This document shows positions 34,201-46,000 of a stretch of 64,000 nt of DNA, piece by piece. This DNA is from Neocallimastix lanati (nom. inval.) (Eukaryota; Neocallimastigomycota; Neocallimastigomycetes; Neocallimastigales; Neocallimastigaceae), in the NCBI GenBank assembly GCA_016946835.1, contig JACVTC010000002.1, forward strand, positions 2,272,001 to 2,336,000, given 5' to 3'. Made by a program: the position numbers and the translations under genes. The stretch's first letter is position 1. Each line of letters starts with the position of its first letter. Under the pieces are notes generated by a model, which worked only from the letters and a program-made list of their open reading frames with translations, did not search any database and was not told the origin of the DNA.

Positions 34201-36118
34201 TAAACATGTGAATTTATTATGAGAGAAGATTGCTTCACGTTTATCCCTACAAATTCGATTAGACCACTTAATTTGTTTATCCCGAGGGGGAGTAACAAAA
34301 CCATCAGGAGATATTTTTTTACAAGAAAGAATAAGTGGTAAATGGTCAGAGATGTCATTAAAAGAGTAGCATACAGAAGCAATATTCAAATAATTTCTTA
34401 ATTTATCGTTCACTACTATAAAATCAATACAAGAATTCTTTCCACCATTAGACCAAGTAAATTGATGACCTACCATATCCATAACAAACCATTGAGGGGA
34501 AATTCTAAGAATAAGATCTTTGAGTTGTTGCTTAGTCATGTTGAAATCACCAACAATAGCCGAAGGGTTATTCTGATGGTTCTTGAGCCAATTAGCAAAA
34601 TCAGTTTCTGCTTTTTCTCTAGAGTCTTTGTGTTTTTTGCTAGGGATGTAAATGTTCCCTAAAGAACATCTGACACCCCAAAAAGAGAATATATTTACTG
34701 AGAGTATATATCTATATTCAAAATCATCATTAGTGAATTGGCAGGAGGAGTGCACACCTATATAAAGGCCCCTCATACCAGGGATATTTTTGTCCGCACG
34801 TCTCAGTACTGTTCTATAATGATTAAGGAATGGATATGAGTTAGAAAATGAGTTAAGGAATGAACTATTACCGACTTCTTGAAGACAAATACAAATAGGA
34901 TTAAAGATTGAATTAAAATTGGTAAGTCCGTCACGTTTTTCAGAATTCCAACCATTTATGTTCCAGCTAATACAGAGGTTGAAATATTTAGTATTCGAGA
35001 AAGGGTTAGCATACAGGAGGCTTTCAGAGATGGGGAATGAGGGCTCAGAATAATACCTGGTTCTATTATGATTAACATTACTAAATGTGCGTATCCTTGA
35101 AGTAATCTTCCAATTTATTCTTTTAACAGGTAAGTGCTTAGTAATCAAATAAATAACCTTTAAATAATCCGTATAATTATTATAGTTAACTCTTAGGATG
35201 AAGAAGTTTTCCATATTAATATAGTGTTTTTTAACGATTCCATGAATAACTTCATTACAATTTGATATCTTTTTGCTTAAAAATTCCCATAGTCTACTTT
35301 CAGTCCAAGATTCAAGATCATGAATGAAAATTAAAACAAATTTATCATGGTCAGGACCACAATGTCGCAGACCTCTTCGTATAGTTAACATAATAAAATA
35401 AAAAACTTATCTATATTAATAAAAAGTAAATGTAATATAAAAATAAAAAATAAAATTAGTAAAAAATTAAAAAATTAAAAAAAAATAAAAATTTATTGCT
35501 GTTGTCTTCTCTTTCGTGTATATTGTTTGCTAAAACTTGTTTGTTTTTCTTTCTTTTTGTGTTGACTAGTTTTTAATTAATGATTTTCAATTATAAATTC
35601 CTGTTTTATGTAAAAATTTCTGTAAAATAATCATATATAATATAAAATTTAAATGTTAATGAAATAATAGTTGTGAAAAACTATAAAAAGATTCCCATCC
35701 GTTAAATAATGTCTTAAACACAAGCTTTGGAGTGAATCAATCTCCTACATTTCCATTTTACAATAGCTACATGAAAGTATAAAAAATACTATAGAAAAAT
35801 ACATATACAAAATAATGCTAAAGTAAAAAATACAATAGATTCATTACAATGATAATATGTAGAAACTACATGATATTATTAATTATACAACTCCAATGTT
35901 ACTACATATCCAGTTTAAAACAATATAAAACATCAGGTTCACTTTCTACAGTCTTCCAGTATTCCAGTTTTCACTCTTCGTACTAGAAGCCACTTTAGAA
36001 AGGATAACCATATATTATCATCAGAATCACAGAAAGCTGTAATTAGTACACCTGATATAGGTTATTCCTTTTCCATCAACCCTCCATGGACCTGGAAAAA
36101 CAGTCCACTTCATTGGGG
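31169..36118 (-). mobile_element. LINE-A copy A4, full length with target duplication
   Basis: The 4950-bp insertion is bounded by the 12-bp duplication ACTAAGAACGGA (31157-31168 and 36119-36130). A poly(T) of about 42 bases starts at 31169; the 5' terminus on the minus strand is CCCCAATGAAGTGGACTG. The intact frame, long tail and clean duplication make it the best candidate for a recently active element. The 5' UTR is 35392-36118 and contains no other gene. Confidence 0.95.
31306..35391 (-). CDS. LINE-A A4 endonuclease-reverse transcriptase, intact 1361 aa
   Basis: ATG 35391 to stop 31306, no breaks. Residues about 17-85 form a small domain with two hydrophobic strands (FVLIFIHDL, FFILRVNY) separated by helices, resembling an RRM-type beta-alpha-beta-beta-alpha pattern (inference). 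The APE-type endonuclease spans about 137-375: WNINGWN (143), CLQEVGN, GDFNM, SCIDFIVVN and SDHLPLI. The reverse transcriptase spans about 570-900: NNKAPGPDGIPTEFF, SDCNNYRGISL, LDLKKAYDSVP, RGVRQGCPLSPILFN and catalytic FADDIV at 860. A knuckle of the form CPTYCPCC...H...C is near 1170-1195, and KSVDV is near the C-terminus. The product copies its own RNA into nicked DNA. There is no separate ORF1; the N-terminal domain may take its RNA-binding role (inference). Confidence 0.95.
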   Translation of the reverse strand: MLTIRRGLRHCGPDHDKFVLIFIHDLESWTESRLWEFLSKKISNCNEVIHGIVKKHYINMENFFILRVNYNNYTDYLKVIYLITKHLPVKRINWKITSRIRTFSNVNHNRTRYYSEPSFPISESLLYANPFSNTKYFNLCISWNINGWNSEKRDGLTNFNSIFNPICICLQEVGNSSFLNSFSNSYPFLNHYRTVLRRADKNIPGMRGLYIGVHSSCQFTNDDFEYRYILSVNIFSFWGVRCSLGNIYIPSKKHKDSREKAETDFANWLKNHQNNPSAIVGDFNMTKQQLKDLILRISPQWFVMDMVGHQFTWSNGGKNSCIDFIVVNDKLRNYLNIASVCYSFNDISDHLPLILSCKKISPDGFVTPPRDKQIKWSNRICRDKREAIFSHNKFTCLLDEFEHNDNLDSNTMVKKLLDTANKIGDDIHARVPTNLQGSAFHCPAYIKKLSHEKHLLYKRIKNFKLSNDLSNLQEFCDLSKEYRVLSDYIISIKRNIRNIRFKNLIHSIGECFLKNDAQRGWSGLKKISKPSYSPSQSPVYIKDKEGNVLVSQEDQLNRFAEHYEELASDITGHSLNENYWKRILNNSSTPQESWDINQPISMSEIHSTVLSMKNNKAPGPDGIPTEFFKAFFNFESRNSSQDDSNQEVTYSDCAKCLLLLFNKIWDGDFPNEWNSASIVSIPKKGDLSDCNNYRGISLINVGLKILSKIVTKRISDYAFSNGIIRPEQFGFRNKEECISLFVSIREICQRRKFKDKFTFLAFLDLKKAYDSVPIYNILTKLNNLGIRGKCLQFITNLYLTSKARANFNGKLSKEFPIHRGVRQGCPLSPILFNIFINDIFDKCKSYGVITEKKKCCGGLFADDIVLLAPTKSSLKNLLNIAHDWGIKNEMTFGINKCATLVVKPKNFIPSRHYENPTFKLGMNYIPSTNQYSYLGIPFNESLDLKPIIAKMNSKINYTVNSFFRFLTNRNVPFYFKTRILVSFVLSSVLYYAPLLGSNKKNTEKAQTAFNRGLYWSFGFKNKTSNTSIYNMSKELSIPPIASFCDKAMIRCFKKWKDSSCIISHLVKNIPTLSHYSWTKKARSLAVHKHNNKLPGEIRKFYWENIHYSSTPAIRSTKYKKFKFGFKKFIQRLSLKYSQFSLGFFWIGRIKCGFKFDVKTYVKSNLVSENCPTYCPCCGESNSIPSFTHWILLCPKFEEFRQHFIPFVDEIFINFSLIVHEKSLNIPDDKEEDFDDNINFYVLCLLLGGNAVFEILKIGSGERRRYINNIFQSPSNESSFPISYFVGLAEFLTNVMPIVIGDFYTMIDLYSVRPTVVKSVDVVTIRQRRNSDTDSNDNFHPHGVIFDEWEELEAFSSSNLIT

Positions 36119-36130
36119 ACTAAGAACGGA

Positions 36131-36280
36131 GTATCAGAATAAGCACCTGATTTCATCTGGCACTTAGTGAGATGATTAATAAACGAATATGATTGAAAAA
36201 GGGACAATCAATTAACCAATGACTTATCCATTGTTTATTACTTTTACAACAGGGACAAAAATTAGGACACATTTGATCTA
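36131..36280 (-). mobile_element. End of truncated LINE-B plus further LINE fragments
   Basis: 36131-36163 completes the truncated LINE-B copy. 36164-36182 is LINE-A-like target sequence (TTAGTGAGATGATTAATAA). 36183-36276 is a separate LINE-B piece equivalent to 25797-25890 (C-terminal knuckle region). Sequence near 36335-36405 is weakly similar to LINE-A reverse transcriptase near 16300-16360 and may be more decayed debris. Confidence 0.75.
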
Positions 36281-36792
36281 TTAATTACTGTTGCATCTAG
36301 CCTTATATCTAGCATAACAAAATTTACTTTTTTGTTCTCTTTATTAAATATACACCATTATATATATCTCAATTATCCAATATATCACTAATAAACAAAA
36401 TTTATTAAAATTTTTTTAAACAAAAGAAAAAAAATTTAATAATTAAAACATGTTTATAATTTAACAATATATAATATATAAATATATATATCAAAACTCA
36501 CACACAAAAATTTCAAAATAAAAATTTTTCTAAAATATAATTTTTTTTAATTATTTTTTTTTATTTAATTTTTAAAATTCATTTTCCATTATTTTTTTTT
36601 TAATTTTTATATTTAATAGCAATTCTAATTTCATTTAATTACATTTTTATTAAAATTATTTGAAAATTTCATTGTATTTATAAATTAAAAATATAAATTC
36701 AAATGGATCAATTATTTGAAATTGTTTGAATAAATATTTAAAAAAGGTTTTCTACGCTCATTTATTCGCAAATATTTCGTTTAAGCTATTAT
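36281..36792. other. AT-rich spacer and eEF1A 3' flank
   Basis: No coding signal. Apart from a possible eroded LINE trace at 36335-36405 I see only A/T runs. The eEF1A 3' UTR must lie in its right part; no clear polyadenylation signal can be singled out among so many AT-rich hexamers. Confidence 0.6.
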
Positions 36793-38157
36793 TTACTTCT
36801 TCTTACCAGCGGCACCAGAAGCAGCCTTGTCAACCTTTTCGACAGACTTGATGACACCAACGGCAACAGTTTGTCTCATATCACGAACGGCGAAACGACC
36901 AAGTGGTGGGTATTCGACGAAAGTTTCAACACAAAGTGGCTTAGATGGAATTAACTTAACCATAGCAGCATCACCAGACTTGATGAACTTTGGATTTTCT
37001 TCAAGAGTCTTACCAGAACGACGGTCCATCTTCTTTTGGATTTCAGCGAAACGGCAAGCAATGTGAGCAGTGTGACAATCAAGAACTGGAGAGTAACCGT
37101 TAGCAATTTGACCTGGGTGGTTAATGACAATAACTTGAGCAGTGAAGGAAGCGGCTTCCTTGGCTGGATCTCTCTTGGAGTCAGAGCAAACATTACCACG
37201 ACGAATTTCCTTAACAGAAACGTTCTTAACGTTGAAACCGACGTTATCACCTGGAACACCTTCAGCTAAAGCTTCGTGGTGCATTTCAACAGACTTAACT
37301 TCAGTGGTAACACCAGTTGGAGCAAAAGTAACAACCATACCTGGCTTGATGACACCAGTTTCAACACGACCGACTGGGACAGTACCAATACCACCAATCT
37401 TGTAAACATCTTGAAGTGGAAGACGAAGTGGCTTATCAATTGGACGACTTGGTGGTTCAATAGAATCAATAGCTTCTAAAAGAGTCTTACCAGTGTAGGA
37501 ACCAGACTTGGTTTCCTTAGTCCAACCCTTGTACCATGGCATGTTAGTGGTGGCTTCAATCATGTTATCACCGTGCCATCCGGAAATTGGAACGAATGGA
37601 ACAGTCTTTGGGTTGTAACCAGTCTTCTTAATGAAGTTGGAAACTTCCTTAACAATTTCCTTGAAACGGGCTTCGGACCACTTAGCGGTATCCATCTTGT
37701 TGACGGCAACAATAAGTTGCTTGACACCAAGAGTGTAGGCAAGAAGGGCGTGTTCACGAGTTTGACCATCCTTGGAAATACCAGCTTCGAATTCACCAGT
37801 ACCAGCGGCAATAATAAGAATAGCACAATCAGCTTGGGAAGTACCAGTAATCATGTTCTTAATGAAGTCACGGTGACCTGGGGCATCAATAACGGTAACG
37901 TAGTACTTTGGAGTTTCGAACTTCCAGAGGGCAATATCAATGGTAATACCTCTTTCACGTTCGGCCTTGAGTTTATCAAGAACCCAGGCGTACTTGAAGG
38001 AACCCTTACCAAGATCAGCAGATTCCTTTTCGAACTTTTCAATGGTACGCTTATCGATACCACCACACTTGTAAATTAAGTGACCAGTAGTGGTAGACTT
38101 ACCAGAATCGACGTGACCAATAACGACAACGTTAACGTGAGTCTTTTCCTTACCCAT
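36793..38157 (-). CDS. TEF1: Translation elongation factor eEF1A
   Basis: It delivers aminoacyl-tRNA to the ribosome in a GTP-dependent manner. The protein is 454 aa, the usual length for fungi, beginning [22 protein letters not shown] (P-loop at residues 14-22, given here in part: GHVDSGKST). Switch [22 protein letters not shown] and the SGW block are all present. The insert [15 protein letters not shown] is the one shared by animals and fungi. The start is the ATG at 38157; an in-frame extension to a TTG at 38178 is not conserved in the family and is rejected. The coding part has no intron. Codon use is much more GC-rich than in the surrounding DNA, as expected for a very highly expressed gene. 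The C-terminus ends in GKKK. Confidence 0.98.
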   Translation of the reverse strand: MGKEKTHVNVVVIGHVDSGKSTTTGHLIYKCGGIDKRTIEKFEKESADLGKGSFKYAWVLDKLKAERERGITIDIALWKFETPKYYVTVIDAPGHRDFIKNMITGTSQADCAILIIAAGTGEFEAGISKDGQTREHALLAYTLGVKQLIVAVNKMDTAKWSEARFKEIVKEVSNFIKKTGYNPKTVPFVPISGWHGDNMIEATTNMPWYKGWTKETKSGSYTGKTLLEAIDSIEPPSRPIDKPLRLPLQDVYKIGGIGTVPVGRVETGVIKPGMVVTFAPTGVTTEVKSVEMHHEALAEGVPGDNVGFNVKNVSVKEIRRGNVCSDSKRDPAKEAASFTAQVIVINHPGQIANGYSPVLDCHTAHIACRFAEIQKKMDRRSGKTLEENPKFIKSGDAAMVKLIPSKPLCVETFVEYPPLGRFAVRDMRQTVAVGVIKSVEKVDKAASGAAGKKK

Positions 38158-38158
38158 T

Positions 38159-38463
38159 CTAAGTTTCAAATTATACAATAAATTAAATAAAATTATATTA
38201 ATATTACCATCACTTTATGTTTTGTTTCTTCTCTCTTTCTTTAATTATTTTTTTAATTTTATTTAACTCTCATAGTAATAATTATTCCAAATTAATACTA
38301 TAATAACATAACCATTGCATTATTTGTTTATAATAAACTTTCTTTAATCATTTTAAATTTCATTCTTACTAAAATGCATTAATTTTCTTCTTTTATTGAT
38401 TACTTTTTCCATTTTCTTTCTTTTCATTATTCAATTTCCCATTTACATCTTTTAAACACTTAC
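38159..38463 (-). other. Probable intron in the eEF1A 5' UTR
   Basis: On the minus strand ACTAAG/GTAAGTG gives a strong donor at 38463, and TTGAAACTTAG gives an acceptor at 38159, one base before the ATG. The interval is 305 bases, pyrimidine- and AT-rich. An intron in this position is common in eEF1A genes. No transcript data are available to me. Confidence 0.5.
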
Positions 38464-39211
38464 CTTAGTTATATTTTTAATAATAAATGTAATTAAAAAT
38501 TGACGATGAGGTTTTGTAATATCGGATTAAACAGTTCTTTATATATAAAAAATAATGGCTTTGATTAAATAATAAATGATTGGTTAAATTGATTTTTAAA
38601 AAAAATTTTATTATTAAAAAAAAATAAATTAAGAAAATATTAAATGTAGTATACATATCCATATATTTAATTGATATTTTCATATATAATATTATATTAT
38701 ATTATATTGAGTAAAATAATTAACAATTATAATCATTTTATTTTTTTTTTTTTTAATTTTTTATTACTATTTTGATTAATTATTTTTCTAAAAAAAACAA
38801 CAGCCAATCGCTTAAAAATTCATAATAAACAAAAATACAAAAATTTAATATTATTATATAATATATTTATATATATTTAAATATATAAATTCATTTTTTA
38901 TAATAAAATAAAAAATAATATATTTAATTTATTCAAATTAATAAAATATTTATATTATAATTATATATTTACTATAAATTAAATAAATTCTATATATTAT
39001 TTAAAATTATACTCTTTTATGGAATTTAAATAAATATAATATAAATAACATTATATTAAACTATTCATATATATATTGTCATTTTTATTGTATTTCTCCA
39101 TTTTTTATTGAAATTTTTTTTTTATTTATAAACATACAAAAATAATAATTAATGTATAATGTATTAAATATATTGGACGGTACATCTACAATATTCATAA
39201 ACGTAAATAAA

Positions 39212-39247
<36 letters not shown>

Positions 39248-40906
39248 TGAGTAATACAAAAAATAAATTTTAAAATTTAATATATTGTATTATAATATAA
39301 TAAAAATATTATTTGCTAAATTTACTAATTAACAAATAAATCAGTTTTTAGAATAAAATAAAAAAAGAAAGAATTTTGAACTTTACCAATAATAGTGATA
39401 TTATAATTCTTTTTTTTTTTTTTATTTTCTATATTCAAGATTCAATTTCTTTAGACATTTAAAAAAATTTGTTAAAATTATAAATGAAGATGTTAATAAA
39501 AATATATTTAGATTAAAATTTTTATACTTATAAAATAAAAAAAATAAAATAAAAAGAATAAAAATTATATGAAATATAATATAAGATAAAAATATTTAAA
39601 AAATTTATATATAATAATTTAAACATTTATTTCTTAAGCTATTATACTATTATATATTTATGTGTGGGGGTCAGCTATAATAATTAATATGGACCAAAAA
39701 AAAAAATGTTCTCATATTATTTAATTTATATTAAAACATATTAATAATATAAATATAATATACATATTTCATTGAATTAATTTAAATTAGAATTTATTTT
39801 TTTCTTTATTTTAATTAACACTATTACATTCTTAATATAACATTGCTAATCCACAAAAAAATGTTTTTTTTTTTTCTACTAAGAAAATCATTCAATAAAT
39901 AATAATAAAATATTAAAATTTATTACTATCTAATAGTTAATATTCATCCTAAAATATTTAAATTATATAATAATAATATGTAAAATTACATTATAAAATA
40001 AAAAATACTAAAATGTAAAATTTATACTTATAATATATATATATTTTTTTTAAAAAAAAGAACAATAACAAAAAATGATAGTATATTTTTTAAAATATAT
40101 TAAGTAAACTAAAAAAAAAAAAAAAAAAGAATATATAATTTCTAAAAATATATAAATATATAAGTAGTACATTTATGTAAGGATTAGTAATTCCATAAAA
40201 TAAATAAATTAAAACTTTAATAGTTTTAATTTATAATGAAAATGCATAATTATAAAATTATAAAAAAAAAAACATGGTAAAAAAAAAATACCATATTAAT
40301 ACAAAGTCTTAATGTGAATTATAATATAATATAATAAAAGAAAAATTGAAAGAAAAATTAAAAATTTACAAAAATTATTTAATATTATCATATATATTTA
40401 TTTATTTATTTTTTTGATAATTTCTGTATAAAAAAAAATCATAAATACTATTATATATTATTAATATTATATTTTAAATCATAGATAGATTAATATAAAC
40501 ATAAAATAAAGATCGTTTAATTTTTTTAAATATTGTTCTTTTTTTTTTTTTTGGCTATAAAACAAAAAAAAATTAAGCAATCAAATTTTATGGAATATTA
40601 AATAAAAACAAAAAATATATATTAAATATTAATATATTATTATTATTGTAATATTACTATTATATTAAAAATATTTTATTATACAAAATCAATTATAAAC
40701 TTTTCAATTCTTTTCCAATACCTGTTATTATTTTAACTATCTCATTCTTTATTTTTAATTCTGTTTCTTTCATATTTTTTTTTATTTTTTTAAATTGTAA
40801 CAAAATAATATATTTCAAAATATATTTCGATATATTTATTATTAAAATCAATTAATTATATTAAAAATTAATTAAAAAAAAAAAAAAGATTACCCAATAA
40901 CATTTA

Positions 40907-40945
<39 letters not shown>

Positions 40946-41279
40946 GTGTTTTAATTCTTATTTAACAAACTTTTTAATAGGTAAGTTGATAATATCAAAA
41001 AAAATAAAAATATATATATTTTCTTTTTTAAATAAAACCACTTTAATATTACTTATTTTTATTTTTTTTACAGAATAAAGTCTATTAAGTCAGTTTTATA
41101 TAATTAATAATGTTTTATCATTATAATTAAATTTTCATTTTAACTTTTATTTTTATTTAAAGAATAATTTTATATATTGTGAATGAATTAAAAGAAACAA
41201 ATAATGCTTTAAAAAAAATTTTCTTTTATTTCTTTATAAAATATATTCTATAAATTGTATTATATATATTTATATATAT

Positions 41280-41310
<31 letters not shown>

Positions 41311-41744
41311 GTATATAAATGATATGTATAAATATGTATAAATATATAAAAAAAATTATTATAATAAATTTATATCGTAATTTTTTATAATTTGTATATT
41401 AGTTTATATTACAATAAACTTATTAGTTTAATTTTATTTTTTTTATTGATATAAAATGTTACTTTATATATATAGAAAACAGTTATTAAATTAAAAGAAA
41501 ATTATTTCTAAAATATAAAAATTTTTTATTCAAAATTCGAAAAATAATGAAATTAGAAGTTAAAGCTTATTAATAATAAATAAATAGCTCTATTAATAAT
41601 TCTCAATTCTTGATTACTTTAAGGTAATTTTACAATAATTTTAGATATAAGTATAAACTTCTATCTTGTTAATATTATTAAAGATAAATTATAGTTTTCT
41701 TAAATTTTTATTAATTATTTCAAAATAATTTAAATACTTAAAAA

Positions 41745-41775
<31 letters not shown>

Positions 41776-42723
41776 TGTATACTATGATTGATAATTAAAG
41801 TTTAGATTTTTCGTGGTATTAATAGAATAATTATTGTAATGTTTTTTTAAATTTTTTTATGAATATTCATATATAATAAAATCTCAGAAAACAATAATAA
41901 TTTATAAATGGTGAAAAGTAAAAAAATAATAATAATGAATTTGAATTTTATTATTATTAAAATCTTAAAGAATAATAATAATTACTTATATGGTGAAAGG
42001 GGAAAATATATATATATATATTTTAAAATTTTAATGAAATTTTAAAATTAAAATTTTATAAAAAAAAAAAAAAAGTTTTAATAATTTACAAATAGTTGGA
42101 ATATAAAAATTTAAATTCTCATTTTTTAAGAATATTATCTAAATAATATTTATTAATAATTTTTTTTTTCATTGAAACCTAATTTTATTAATATTTTATT
42201 CATTATTTTATTTTTTTCTTTTGTAAATTGCAATTGATAATATTTCTATTATAAATATTTGATTTACTATTTTATATTACTTTACAACTTTATATATATT
42301 TCTTATTGCTAAATTTTAGTTTTTCTTAATTTTTAATTTTTTTTAAATATTATTATAATTATAGTTATTTATAATTAATACTCATACTTTATATTAATGT
42401 TTAATAATTTTTTTTTAATTTTTTAAAAAAAAAAAAATATTTATTTATTTATTATATCAATTTTAGTTTTTTTTTTTTTTTTTAATACAAAATATATTTT
42501 ACAAATTATTTACTTTTATTTATAAAACATTTTTAATTATCCTTTCCTTATAAATTAATGTCTCCAAAATTTTCTTTAAATTTCATTAAAAAATAGTTGC
42601 TATTATTGTGTTTATTTAATATACATTAAATTATTATTATTAGTATAATTATTATTTTGGATTTTTCCATAACCCAAATTTTTATTATTATATTTATATA
42701 ATCTTTTTTTTTGTCATTGTTAA
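38464..42723. other. 4.3 kb AT-rich intergenic region without visible genes
   Basis: It holds homopolymer A and T runs (for example 39220-39245, 40914-40942, 41284-41310), short AT dinucleotide tracts and poor complexity. No open frame with protein-like composition, no tRNA-like fold and no repeat of note were found. The eEF1A promoter should lie in its left few hundred bases. Confidence 0.7.
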
Positions 42724-43087
42724 TGACAAAAATCGTAAATAAATATTTACTTTTTTACTAAAAGTTTTTATTTTTATTAAAGAACCTATTTTTTAATAAT
42801 AATACATGATTTAATATTTTTATATTCATAAAAATTACATTCAATGGAACGTACATATTTATTATATTAAATACATGACTTATTAGAAATAATATAAAAG
42901 AGGCTTATAAAAAATTTCAAAACTATATTATTTGTATCATGAACTATATAAACTATATATTATTGTAATATATCCTATTTATTTATAATATACTATTTAA
43001 TATTTAATATTTAAAATTATAATAAAATAAAAGTATTGAACAAAGTGTTAATTAAAAATTTAAACTAAAAATACTAATTTTCTAACA
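42724..43087 (-). repeat. copia-3 3' LTR
   Basis: In element orientation it runs TGTTAGAAAATTAG...TTTTTGTCA, 364 bases. The gag-pol stop codon (TAG, 43082-43084) lies six bases inside it. Confidence 0.96.
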
Positions 43088-46000
43088 TTCCTCCCTAAAC
43101 AAAGTATTATCAAAGACTTTGTTTGCAAAATTAGTTATTTGATTTTTATTAACATCTTTTGTTAAAATATCTGCTAAATTTTCTTCAGATTTAATGTAAT
43201 GTAAAATTACTTCTTTTCTTTCAATATTTTCTTTAAAGTAGTGATAGCTAACTCTTACATGTCTAAGTTTTTTACTAATAGCATAATTTTCAGCAGCAAA
43301 TAAAGATGCTCTGTTGTCTCCATTTAAATTTATTACAAATTTCTTTTTAAACATTTCATTTAGCATATTTTTAATCCATAAACCATTTGCTACAGCTTCA
43401 GAAAGGGCAATATATTCTGCTTCTGCAGTAGATCTTGTTACTGATTGTTGTTGTCTGGACATCCAAGCGATTGGTCCTGAGGCTAAGAAAAAAATATTTC
43501 CTGAAGTGGATTTACTATTTGATAAGTCTCTAGCAAAATCAGAATCTGTGTAACCAATTAATTCTCCTTTGTTTTTGTATGAAATGCAATAATTCTTAGT
43601 TTGGTTTAAATATTTAAGGATGTTGACTACTTTGTTCCAATCTGATACTGTTGGATTTGAGTTTTTTCTTGATGCCTTACTAACAGAGAATGATATATCA
43701 GGTCTTGTCGATTTAGATACATGTATTAAACAACCAACTGCGCTCTGATAAATAGTCTTATCGAAAGGTGTTTTATTAATTAGTTTAACGTCATCACCAG
43801 TACATGGAGTAGAAGCTTTTTGATTTTCTTTAATATTAAATTTCTTTAAAATATTTTCAATATAGTTTTCTTGAGAGATTGTGTATCCGAATTTATTTTT
43901 CCTAACATTTAATCCTAAAATATGATTTATTTCTTCACACTTGGATATTTTGAAATTGCTCTTAATAATATTAATAATATTAAAAATTTCTTCTTTAATA
44001 CCTGTTATTAACATGTCATCGACATATAAAGCTACTAAACATATTACATTATTTTTATTATCCCACTTAACGAATAAGCATTGTTCACTTCTTAGTTGAT
44101 ATAGTCCTTTTTTGATCAAAAATTTGCTAATAGTTTGGTTCCATTCTCGACCAGCCTGTTTCAATCCATAAAGTGCCTTATTTAATTTGCAATAACCTTC
44201 ATTATAATTTTCATGTCCTTCTGGTAGTTTCATATATATATCGTTATGTAATTTCGCATTGAGATATGCGCCTTTCACATCTAATTGTTGAATGTTCCAA
44301 TTAAATAAAGAAGCTAACGCTACTGTTAATCTCAAACTTTCTACTGGTAGTGTTGGAGAAAAAGTTAATTCATAATCTACTCCTTCAATTTGATTATATC
44401 CTTTTACTACTAATCTTGCTTTGTATTTTTCTAAATTGTTATTCCCATCATATTTCTTCGTAAATACCCATCTAGGACTAAGTGGTTTAATTCCTTCTGG
44501 TAGCTCTGATATTATGGTCATTGTATTATTTTCCTTTAAATTTTGCAACTCGGTAGATATAGCTTTAATCCATTCTTCACTTTCTTCGCAAGTAATAGCT
44601 TCATAATAGTCTTTTGGATTATTATTTGTAATGTTGGATATTTCCTCCAATTTCTGAACTTTATGCTTATTATTTTCAAGCGGCATACCTGGTCTTTTAA
44701 CTCTAATTATTAATTTTTGGTCATTATTGATATTATTATTACAGCTAGTATTAGCTTTAATCAAATTTTTATCAAATTCTTCATTAAAATTTTTCGTACG
44801 AAATTTTTCATCCTTATTATGGATAACTTTATTTTTGGCAAAATTAAATTTATTAAAATTATTTAATTTATTTAATTTTTTTTCAATAATTGAAAATTTT
44901 TCATTAATAAAATTTTTTTTCTCGTTTGTAATTTTATATTTTTTATTTTTTAAAATCTTAATTTTAGTTTTATTTTTTACTTCTTCTTTCTCTTTGAAAT
45001 TTAAATCCTCACTTTTTTTATTCTTTACTAACAACTTAATTTCATTTTTATTTTTTGAATTATTTTCATTTAAATCTAGGTTTTTATTGCACAGGATTTC
45101 AGGATTTTCAGGATTTTCAGGATTTACAGGATTTTCAATTGAATTATTTTTGTTTTCAATTAAAATTTCTTTGTTTACTTCATTAGAAATTTTATTAGCA
45201 GGATCAATTTTAGAATAATTTGAATTTTCATATTTATCAGGACTATTTTGAAATTTATCCAATATTTTGTCATTATTGCCTTGATTATCCTGATAGGAAA
45301 GTAATTTAATATTATTATTATATTTATTATTATTATATTGTTTGTTTACTTCTTGTACATTGAAAGGTATGTTATTTTCAATTAATTTTTTAATATAATT
45401 ATTATTTTGGATTACATCATTTAATCCATTCATTAATTTATAAATATTATAATTTGATTTTCTTATTTTATTTTTATAATATTGAATATTTTTATTCGCT
45501 GCTTTGTTTATTTTATCTATATCGTTATTTTCATTTCTATTATTCTTCATGTATTCTTGATTAGAATTATTACTATCAATAATTTTATCTTTATTATAAG
45601 TATCTATTATAGTATTTTCATATTTTTGTTTATCTTCATTAATATTTGAATCTTTAATAAAATTATTATTATTCTCAAATAAAATTTTTCTATTGTTCTT
45701 ATTATCAATATCATTTTTCGTGTACTTTTTCGTGTTGTTAGTGTTATTTGACGTGTCATGTTTGTTATTAAATGTATTATTGATGTTATTCATTATATTA
45801 TCCGTATTGTTTAATTTATTATCCTTATTATTCATATTTTCAACTGTTGTATTAGTGTTGGACATATTTTTATCATTGTTTATGGCTTTTTCTAATTTTC
45901 TTTTTTTATTACTGATGTTATGGTCTTCATTATTATTTATATGGGTGTAAGTTTGTTGAGTAGATAACATAGGATTAATAAATATACCTGACTTTGGATT

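Noticed and set aside
36827-38079. Several plus-strand frames, up to 168 aa, across eEF1A
   Set aside because: Antisense shadows caused by the codon bias of eEF1A.
36793-38178. Longer eEF1A start upstream at 38178
   Set aside because: The codon there is TTG and the extra residues are not part of the family; the ATG at 38157 gives the conserved MGKEKTH start.
38464-42723. Possible CRISPR-like array or tRNA gene in the spacer
   Set aside because: No regular repeat-spacer pattern and no cloverleaf with a TTCGA-type T loop was found.
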